Position numbers and translations under genes: made by a program. Below are positions 58,280 through 64,000 of a DNA stretch of 64,000 bases, piece by piece. Each line of letters starts with the position of its first letter. The first letter of the stretch is position 1. The notes beneath the pieces were generated by a model that saw only the letters and a list, made by a program, of their open reading frames with translations, searched no databases and had not been told where the DNA came from. Location: assembly GCF_021391675.1 (NCBI RefSeq), contig NZ_CP090095.1:563501-627500 (forward strand). Direction: 5' to 3'. This stretch comes from Neorhizobium galegae. GTDB lineage: Bacteria > Pseudomonadota > Alphaproteobacteria > Rhizobiales > Rhizobiaceae.

Positions 58280-59524
58280 TTATTGTCCAACCGCCGTTTC
58301 GACGGCGTTGCCGATCGAGTTGCCAAAGCGGTCGACCTGGTCCTTGTAGTTCCGGCGGGTGGTTGGATCGAAGATCGCGATCGGCGTGCTGACCGCTACG
58401 CTCGCGGCGCTGCCGACGGTCTGAGCCGTCCCGAGGGCCACGGCGCCGAGCGTCTCGCCGAGCCCGACGTCCGAGTCGGTCACCGCCTGGCCGGCGATCA
58501 GCCGGTTGCCGATCAGCTTCACCACTTCCGGGCTTTCGGCGAACTTGCCGTGGTTCAGCCGGTCGCCGGTCTTGAGCGCGGTGAGGTCGAGCACGACGAT
58601 GCCGGCCTTCTCGAATTCGCTGCGATAGGGCTCGACGGTCGGATCCACCTGGCCGAGCCGGTCGATATTGCCGGAAATCCGTCGCGACAGGCTGAGCGCC
58701 CGGTCGTCGCGGGAGACGAACAGCGTGAAATGCGGCCGCTTCTCGCCGATCTCGGCAAGCTGCTGGCCGAACACGTCGACATCGAGGTCGGGGGAGGCGA
58801 GGATGACGTTCTGGATCTTCGGCGCCACGCGGCCGTCGCGGATTGCCATCTGGCGGAGCGCCTCGACGGTCAGCCATGATCCCATCGAATGGGCCATGAC
58901 GGTGATTTCCCCGACGTTCGGCTCTTTCGCCAGCCGGCGCAGCATCTCCTCCAGCGCATCGCGGGAATAGTTGGTGCTTTCCTTGTCATAGTTATAGGCG
59001 AAGACGCTGCCGCGCGACGGCCAGGTGAACAGGACCGGAGCCACGTCGGCGTTGGAGTCATGGACGATCTGGGCAAAGCGATAGACGGCGTCCTCGTAGC
59101 GGTTGTTGAACCCGTGCACAAAGACAAACACCCGCCTGCTCTTGCCCAGGTGGCCCTTGAGCCAGGATTCAGCCGCTGGGGTGGCAAGCGGCGTCACAGA
59201 AACCGTCGCGAACTCCTTTGCAGGATTGGCGGGCAGCTTCGACGGCCACTGCACCTGCCCGATTTCGCGGGCCTTGTCCGGCGGGATGGAGACGGCAATC
59301 TCGGTAACCACGGGTTCCTTGCCGCGCTCGCCGGAAAACAGCACGCCGGGTGTCTCGGTCGGGCGTCGCGTGGTTGCCACCAGCACGTCGACCTTCGAGG
59401 TCCCGGCTGCCTGCGTCTGGGTCGGAATGAGCACGCCTTCGGGGCGCCCCGCACAGCCTGCAAGGACGCTCAGCACCGTGACGACGGCAATTACACGAAA
59501 CGAAAATCCGGCGCGGCTTTCCAA
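58280..59524 (-). CDS. Lipoprotein alpha/beta hydrolase (DUF900 type)
   Basis: 414 residues. A lipoprotein signal ends LSVLAGC, so the mature protein is lipid-anchored. The hydrolase domain shows VFVHGFNNRYEDAVYR and nucleophile Ser in MAHSMGSWLT. DUF900 members are esterase/lipase-like with few known substrates. TTG 59524 is preferred (GGAG five bases upstream, normal-length signal); ATG 59584 would give a signal of more than 40 residues. The C-terminal 80 residues are a low-conservation tail. Confidence 0.86.
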   Translation of the reverse strand: MESRAGFSFRVIAVVTVLSVLAGCAGRPEGVLIPTQTQAAGTSKVDVLVATTRRPTETPGVLFSGERGKEPVVTEIAVSIPPDKAREIGQVQWPSKLPANPAKEFATVSVTPLATPAAESWLKGHLGKSRRVFVFVHGFNNRYEDAVYRFAQIVHDSNADVAPVLFTWPSRGSVFAYNYDKESTNYSRDALEEMLRRLAKEPNVGEITVMAHSMGSWLTVEALRQMAIRDGRVAPKIQNVILASPDLDVDVFGQQLAEIGEKRPHFTLFVSRDDRALSLSRRISGNIDRLGQVDPTVEPYRSEFEKAGIVVLDLTALKTGDRLNHGKFAESPEVVKLIGNRLIAGQAVTDSDVGLGETLGAVALGTAQTVGSAASVAVSTPIAIFDPTTRRNYKDQVDRFGNSIGNAVETAVGQ

Positions 59525-59661
59525 GCGAACTCCAACATGCTTTGACCAGCCCCCGCAGAGAGGGCTAATCAAGGACTGCCGCATCGTCCACCGTTAACGG
59601 AAGGATTTCGGCTTTACGACACACGCTTGGTCGTCATCTGTCGCAGCGTTGCAACGGTAGG

Positions 59662-61359
59662 TTAGCCGCGCAGCTCCCGCCGCAGGATCTTGCCGACATT
59701 GGATTTCGGCAGTTCGGTGCGGAATTCGATGAAACGCGGTCGTTTGTAGCCGGTCAGGTTGGTCACGCAATGGGCCTTGACGTCCGCCTCCGTCAGGTTG
59801 GGATCCTTCTTGACCACGAAAAGCTTCACCGCCTCGCCGGAATGTTCGTCCGGCACGCCGATCGCCGCGCATTCGAGCACGCCGGGATGGGTTGCGACGA
59901 CCTCCTCGACCTCGTTCGGATAGACGTTGAAGCCGGAGACGAGGATCATGTCCTTCTTGCGGTCGACGATCTTCGTGTAGCCCTGGCGGTCCATGTAGCC
60001 CATGTCGCCGGTCCGGAAATAACCGTCTGTCGTCATCACCTTGGCGGTTTCGTCCGGCCGGTTCCAGTAACCGGCCATCACCTGCGGGCCGCGGATGCAG
60101 ATCTCGCCGACATCGCCGAGTTCCACCTCGGAATCGTCGTCGTTACGGATCGAGATTTCCGTCGATGAGATGGGAAGCCCGATCATGCCGCTGAATTCGG
60201 TGGCGTCGAGCCGGTTGGCGGTGGCGACCGGCGAGGTCTCCGACAGGCCGTAACCCTCGGTGATCTGGCAATGGGTCATCTTCAGCCAGCGCTCGGCGAC
60301 CGGCCGCTGCACCGACATGCCGCCGCCGAAAACGAGGATCATCGAGGAGAAGTCCAGCTTCTGGAAGTCCGGATTGTTCATCAGCGCATTGAACAGCGTG
60401 TTGAGCCCGGGGAAGACGTGGATCTTGTATTTCTGCAGTTCCTTGACGAAGGCCGGAATGTCGCGCGGGTTGGCGATCAGGATATTGTGGCTGCCGGTCG
60501 CAACCCCCATCAGCGAATTCACCGTCAGCGCAAAGATATGATAGAGCGGCAGGGCACAGACGAACTGGATCTGCTCCGGGCGCGGTTTGTCGAGGAAGGC
60601 GGTTTCCAGCCACAGGCCCATCTGCTCCTTGTTGGCGAGCAGGTTGGCATGGGTGAGGATCGCGCCCTTGGAAACGCCGGTCGTGCCGCCGGTATATTGC
60701 AGGAAGGCGATATCGCGAGGCGAGACCTCGACCGTATTCATCGTCTGCCGGGCGCCTTCGGCAATCACCTGCTTGAAGCTTCGGGTCGATGGCAGAGACC
60801 ATTCCGGCACCAGCTTCTTGACCTTGCGCACGACCAGATTGACGATATGGCCCTTCAGGCCGAGCATGTCGCCCATCGTGGCGACGACCACCTGCTTGAT
60901 CTCCGTCTGGGGCAAAGCCTGCTGCACGGTATGGGCAAAATTTTCGAGAACGAAGATCGCCTTGGCGCCGGCATCTTTCAGCTGGTAGGCCAGTTCGCGC
61001 GGGGTGTAGAGCGGGTTGACGTTGACCACCACCATGCCGACGCGAAGGATGCCGTATACGATCACCGGGTTCTGGAGAATGTTGGGCAGCATCACCGCCA
61101 CGCGGTCGCCCTTGACCAGGCCCTGGGCCTGCAGCCAGGCGCCGATCTTGCGGCTTTCCGCTTCGAGCTGACGGAATGTCAGCGACTTGCCCATGCTCGA
61201 AAAGGCGGGGCGGTCCGCATACCGAGCGCAGCTGTCCTCGAAGAGGTCTCCGAGTGAATGATGTTGCAGCGGCGGGATCTCGGCCGGCACCGTGGGCGGA
61301 TAGGAGGCGAGCCAGATCTTAGGTGGATTGGCACCGGTACGTGCGGTGACTTCGTTCAT
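59662..61359 (-). CDS. fadD: Long-chain fatty-acid--CoA ligase
   Basis: 565 residues. The AMP-binding motif is YTGGTTGVSKGAILTH, with GYGLSET and YFRTGDMGYMDRQGY further on and the C-terminal hinge and catalytic lysine region (KSNVGKILRREL). It activates fatty acids for beta-oxidation. ATG 61359 follows GAGGAGGTCGGC. A perfect palindrome at 61504 could be its operator. Confidence 0.95.
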   Translation of the reverse strand: MNEVTARTGANPPKIWLASYPPTVPAEIPPLQHHSLGDLFEDSCARYADRPAFSSMGKSLTFRQLEAESRKIGAWLQAQGLVKGDRVAVMLPNILQNPVIVYGILRVGMVVVNVNPLYTPRELAYQLKDAGAKAIFVLENFAHTVQQALPQTEIKQVVVATMGDMLGLKGHIVNLVVRKVKKLVPEWSLPSTRSFKQVIAEGARQTMNTVEVSPRDIAFLQYTGGTTGVSKGAILTHANLLANKEQMGLWLETAFLDKPRPEQIQFVCALPLYHIFALTVNSLMGVATGSHNILIANPRDIPAFVKELQKYKIHVFPGLNTLFNALMNNPDFQKLDFSSMILVFGGGMSVQRPVAERWLKMTHCQITEGYGLSETSPVATANRLDATEFSGMIGLPISSTEISIRNDDDSEVELGDVGEICIRGPQVMAGYWNRPDETAKVMTTDGYFRTGDMGYMDRQGYTKIVDRKKDMILVSGFNVYPNEVEEVVATHPGVLECAAIGVPDEHSGEAVKLFVVKKDPNLTEADVKAHCVTNLTGYKRPRFIEFRTELPKSNVGKILRRELRG

Positions 61360-61503
61360 GCCGACCTCCTCTATCGTTCTTGTTGTTGTCCCGCGCTTTC
61401 CCGGCGCGTGCAGGTCAGGTCCTCCACCTTCCCGCGAACAACAGATTATGCCATGCCGCGACAGCATCAAGCCATCCGCACAGATTTAAACAGCTATCCG
61501 CCT

Positions 61504-61519
61504 TTGACGTAAACGTCAA
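61504..61519. promoter_or_regulatory. Palindrome TTGACGT-AA-ACGTCAA upstream of fadD
   Basis: Perfect seven-base arms with a two-base spacer, 145 bases before the fadD start. Short palindromes of this type are used by TetR- and MerR-type regulators of fatty-acid and branched-chain catabolism in proteobacteria. The regulator here is not known. Confidence 0.5.
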
Positions 61520-61560
61520 CGAGGCCTGACATTCCTATCGAGATGTAATTGAACCACAGC

Positions 61561-61585
61561 GGAACATCCTAAAGGATCGGGCGTT
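61561..61585 (+). promoter_or_regulatory. EcfG/RpoE2-type stress promoter for the PRC-barrel gene
   Basis: GGAAC (61561-61565) is 16 bases from CGTT (61582-61585), matching the GGAAC-N16/17-CGTT pattern of the alphaproteobacterial general-stress sigma factor. It is 49 bases before the start codon. Confidence 0.7.
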
Positions 61586-61633
61586 TTCCATGCGTTGCAA
61601 AATGCACGAGGAATCACGAAAAGGAGGTGCGCA

Positions 61634-62026
61634 ATGTTGCATCAAGAACCACGAGCCGGACAGGACCCCTATGTCAAGGACAGCCCATCGCTGATCGCCA
61701 GCGACAAGGTCGAAGGGACAAAGGTTTATGGCGCCGACGGCAAGCATATCGGCTCCATCGTCCGCGTGCTTCTCGAAAAGCGCGGCGGCCGCGTCGGTTA
61801 TGCGGTCCTCAGCTTCGGCGGCTTTCTGGGTATCGGCGACGATTATTACCCGCTGCCCTGGGAAAAGCTTCGTTACGACGAACAGCTCGATGGCTACCGT
61901 ATCGACCTGACCAAGGACCAGATCACCGGCGCCCCGCGTTACCGCGATCTGGATGACGATACCTGGTACAACGACAAGGGCCGGACGATCTACGACTATT
62001 ATGGCATTCCGCCGTACTGGATGTAA
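61634..62026 (+). CDS. PRC-barrel domain protein
   Basis: 130 residues. The PRC-barrel pattern is VEGTKVYGADGKHIGSIVRVLLEK and YAVLSFGGFLGIGDDYYPLPWEKLRYDE. Such small proteins are often general-stress-induced in rhizobia and bind other proteins or RNA. ATG 61634 has AGGAGG eight bases upstream, preferred over the in-frame 61595. An EcfG-type promoter precedes it and a terminator follows. Confidence 0.92.
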   Translation: MLHQEPRAGQDPYVKDSPSLIASDKVEGTKVYGADGKHIGSIVRVLLEKRGGRVGYAVLSFGGFLGIGDDYYPLPWEKLRYDEQLDGYRIDLTKDQITGAPRYRDLDDDTWYNDKGRTIYDYYGIPPYWM

Positions 62027-62058
62027 GCATTCCGCCAAAAGGATTTCGGAGGCTCCGC

Positions 62059-62086
62059 GTTGCGGGGCCTCTTTTCGTTTATTTAA
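62059..62086 (+). terminator. Rho-independent terminator after the PRC-barrel gene
   Basis: GAGGCTCCGC and GCGGGGCCTC pair over ten bases around GTT (one G-U pair), followed by TTTTCGTTTATTT. Confidence 0.85.
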
Positions 62087-62124
62087 TTCTCCTGATGCAA
62101 GGTCCTCGCGACAAGGGGACGGCG

Positions 62125-63237
62125 ATGACCGGAAAGACGGAAGCGGGTACGATCCGCGATTTCGAGCGCGATGATATCGAGGCTGTAGCGCAGCTTTTCC
62201 AGGAGACGTTCCGCAAATCGAATGCGCCGTCGCCCTCATTGATCGCCTATCTGGAAGAAGCCTTTTTCGATCATCCCTGGGCTGAGCCGGATATCCGGTC
62301 CAAGGTCTTTGCGAAGGCTGATGGAAGGGTCTCCGGTTTCATCGGCGTCTTTCCGTCGCGGCTGGAACTGGATGGCCGCCCGCTCCGCGCCGCCTTTGCC
62401 GGCTCGATGATGGTCCAGAACCCGAAGGAAAATCCACTCGCCGGCGCACGGCTGCTGCGCTCCTTCCTCGCCGGCCCGCAAGATATCTCGCTGACAGAGA
62501 CCGCCAATTCCACGGCGCTCGGCATGTGGCAGAAGGCCGGCCATCCGCTCGATCCCGGCTACAGCATGAACTGGCTGCGCATCCTGCGTCCGGCTTCCGC
62601 GGCGGTCGAGGTCCTGGCCAGGCGGTTGCGTCCCGCGGCCCTCCTGCGTCCCTTCGGCCGGATCGCCGACCGTGGCTCGGCTCTGGTCCGTATGACGCCT
62701 CTTCGGCCGGCCGAACGCAGCGCGTCGAAGATCACGTTCCGTGATGTCACCCGCGAGCAGTTCGGCACGGCGCTTCTGACGCTTGCCGCGCACTATCCCC
62801 TTCGCCCGCGCTGGGATGATCGTTCGTTGGGGTGGTTCCTGGATCAGGCGGAAAGCAAGCGGAGTTTCGGCTATCCGGAATGGCGCGTCGGCTTTGCTCC
62901 CGACGGGCGACCGGTTGCGGCCTACGTCTATTTCGCCGGTCCCGGCGAGATCGGCTGGCTGCTGCAGGCATTATCGGCGCCGACCGCGGCAGCGGAAATG
63001 GTCGACGACCTGTTTGCCCACGCTTACGAGATGGGATGTTCCGGCATACGTGGCGGCGCGCATCCATGGCTGGTCCCGGCGCTGATGAGCCGCAAGACGA
63101 TATTTTACGGCCGCTCGTTCTTTGTTGCGCAGGCGCGCGACAAGAGCCGGCTGGAGCCGATCAGGTCCGGCCAGGCGCTGATCAGCGGCCTTGCCGGAGA
63201 AAGCTGGACGCGCCTGATCGGCGACCGGTTCGATTGA
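62125..63237 (+). CDS. GNAT-family acetyltransferase-like protein
   Basis: 370 residues, long for a GNAT. The N-terminal part (about 8-125, IRDFERDDIEAVAQLF then GRVSGFIGVFPSRLELDG) has the acetyl-CoA fold, and the second half may be another GNAT-like domain. Substrate unknown. ATG 62125 has AAGGGGA five bases upstream and is preferred over ATG 62095. It converges with nadE. Confidence 0.75.
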   Translation: MTGKTEAGTIRDFERDDIEAVAQLFQETFRKSNAPSPSLIAYLEEAFFDHPWAEPDIRSKVFAKADGRVSGFIGVFPSRLELDGRPLRAAFAGSMMVQNPKENPLAGARLLRSFLAGPQDISLTETANSTALGMWQKAGHPLDPGYSMNWLRILRPASAAVEVLARRLRPAALLRPFGRIADRGSALVRMTPLRPAERSASKITFRDVTREQFGTALLTLAAHYPLRPRWDDRSLGWFLDQAESKRSFGYPEWRVGFAPDGRPVAAYVYFAGPGEIGWLLQALSAPTAAAEMVDDLFAHAYEMGCSGIRGGAHPWLVPALMSRKTIFYGRSFFVAQARDKSRLEPIRSGQALISGLAGESWTRLIGDRFD

Positions 63238-63243
63238 GACTTC

Positions 63244-64000
63244 TCAGCCGAGCATCGTCACCGGCTCGGCATGCAGATATTCCGCCACCTTGCGCTTCGA
63301 GGCGATATTGCGCCAGACGGCATCGATCTCGTCCGGCGTCAGCCCGGCGGCGTCGCCGACCTCTTCCCGCGCTATGCCGTTGTCGAGACCGTAGAGGCAG
63401 AGATCCATCCGGTCATAGGGCAGCGAGAAATAATACTCGTCCTGGCCCTGCGGCAGCGACCATGTGTCCGTCGTTGGGGGGCGTCGACGAATATCGGCGG
63501 GCACGCCGAGCGCTTCGGCAAGCTGGTAGACCTGGCTCTTGTAGAGATGCGCGATCGGCTTGAAGTCCGCGGCGCCGTCGCCGTTCTTGACGAAGAAGCC
63601 CTGATCGTATTCGAGCCGGTTCGGTGTGCCGGCGACAGCAAAGTTCAGCCGGTCGGCGTGGTAATATTCGATCTGCTTGCGGGTGCGCTGCTTCATGTTG
63701 GCGGCCGCGATCATGCCGAGATAGACTTCGAGGGGCATGCGGTGGCGGCTCTGCTCGCCGGCCGGATTGGCGACCACCAGCCAGGAAATGTTGTAGCCGC
63801 GGCCGGTCAGCGCATTTTCCAGCACCACCTTGCAGCCCCAGCCGTCGGAAAACTCCGGCACGATCTGGCGGATGAAGCCGTCGCGGCGGGTATAGCAGCC
63901 GGCCGCGGCAAGCGCCGGCCCGATATCTTCGAGCACGGTCTCGACGCCGACCGCTTCTGCAAGCGCTTTGCCGAGCTTCAGGCTGTCCGGGTCGGAATCA
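63244..64000 (-). CDS. nadE: NAD+ synthase, C-terminal part (5' end outside window)
   Basis: About 252 residues of the C-terminal end; the frame is open to the window edge. LVVANPAGEQSRHRMPLEVYLGM, GTPNRLEYDQGFFVKNGDGAADFKPIAHLYKSQVY and TDTWSLPQGQDEYYFSL match the NAD synthase domain that amidates or transfers ammonia to nicotinate adenine dinucleotide. The part carrying the ATP-binding SGGxDS motif lies outside the window. Confidence 0.9.
   Translation of the reverse strand, partial: DSDPDSLKLGKALAEAVGVETVLEDIGPALAAAGCYTRRDGFIRQIVPEFSDGWGCKVVLENALTGRGYNISWLVVANPAGEQSRHRMPLEVYLGMIAAANMKQRTRKQIEYYHADRLNFAVAGTPNRLEYDQGFFVKNGDGAADFKPIAHLYKSQVYQLAEALGVPADIRRRPPTTDTWSLPQGQDEYYFSLPYDRMDLCLYGLDNGIAREEVGDAAGLTPDEIDAVWRNIASKRKVAEYLHAEPVTMLG

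Noticed and set aside
1..64000. CRISPR array, IS element, toxin-antitoxin pair or prophage
   Set aside because: No regularly spaced repeats, transposase, integrase or phage-type gene was found on either strand.

Overview
The window is chromosomal DNA from an alphaproteobacterium of the order Hyphomicrobiales (Rhizobiales), most likely family Rhizobiaceae (Rhizobium/Agrobacterium/Neorhizobium/Sinorhizobium relatives). The evidence is high G+C with strong third-position bias, the gene order mutS-glnD-murJ-trpS-usp-nfu-tsaB-rimI-fur/mur-plsC-miaB-phoH-ybeY-CBS-lnt-HTH-metK-trmB, the order def-fmt-truA-dapE-dapD, and the order pyrE-frk-pgi-hydrolase-fadD-nadE. Genus and species cannot be fixed from the sequence alone. 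No prophage, IS element, CRISPR array, integrase or plasmid gene was seen; this is mostly core genome with small accessory insertions.

Layout. 1-6.3 kb: 3' end of mutS, a membrane-anchored AraC-type regulator, glnD (nitrogen sensing) and murJ (lipid II flippase). 6.3-9.3 kb: secreted M15-like peptidase, VOC protein, trpS, universal stress protein. 9.4-21.2 kb: a dense forward block for Fe-S delivery, tRNA modification, acetylation, metal regulation, phospholipid synthesis, RNA processing and lipoprotein maturation, ending in an HTH regulator, metK and trmB. 21.2-25.6 kb: heat-shock pair ibpA-DUF1150 behind a probable sigma-32 promoter and ROSE-like RNA thermometer, nucleoside hydrolase, remnant of a chemoreceptor gene, ribokinase and rmuC. 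25.7-31.3 kb: def-fmt-truA, then the reverse-strand dapD-dapE cluster with two paralogous membrane proteins. 31.4-37.6 kb: LOG-family protein, EF-hand protein, HAD nucleotidase, EamA transporter, PEP mutase-family enzyme, argB, fasciclin protein. 37.6-40.8 kb: engB, yidC, rnpA, rpmH. 41.2-49.4 kb: chemoreceptor, orphan histidine kinase, tRNA-Arg(ACG), small membrane protein, LysR/flavin protein/DUF1348 module, GT39-like glycosyltransferase. 49.4-64 kb: atypical SDR with a Ser/Cys proline-racemase-like enzyme, Sel1-repeat protein, pyrC, diguanylate cyclase, pyrE, fructokinase, pgi, DUF900-type lipoprotein hydrolase, fadD, PRC-barrel stress protein, GNAT protein and the 3' part of nadE.

The genes are largely housekeeping: nitrogen and PII control, envelope synthesis, translation and tRNA maturation, lysine/arginine/pyrimidine synthesis, and sugar and fatty-acid entry. 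The more unusual signals are regulatory (ROSE-like thermometer, EcfG-type promoter, several unexplained palindromes), evolutionary (chemoreceptor remnant fused end-to-end with rbsK, tandem membrane paralogs, fasciclin gene between engB and argB) and enzymatic (an SDR lacking the YxxxK lysine beside an epimerase with Ser in place of one catalytic Cys). No clearly novel multi-gene system was found.
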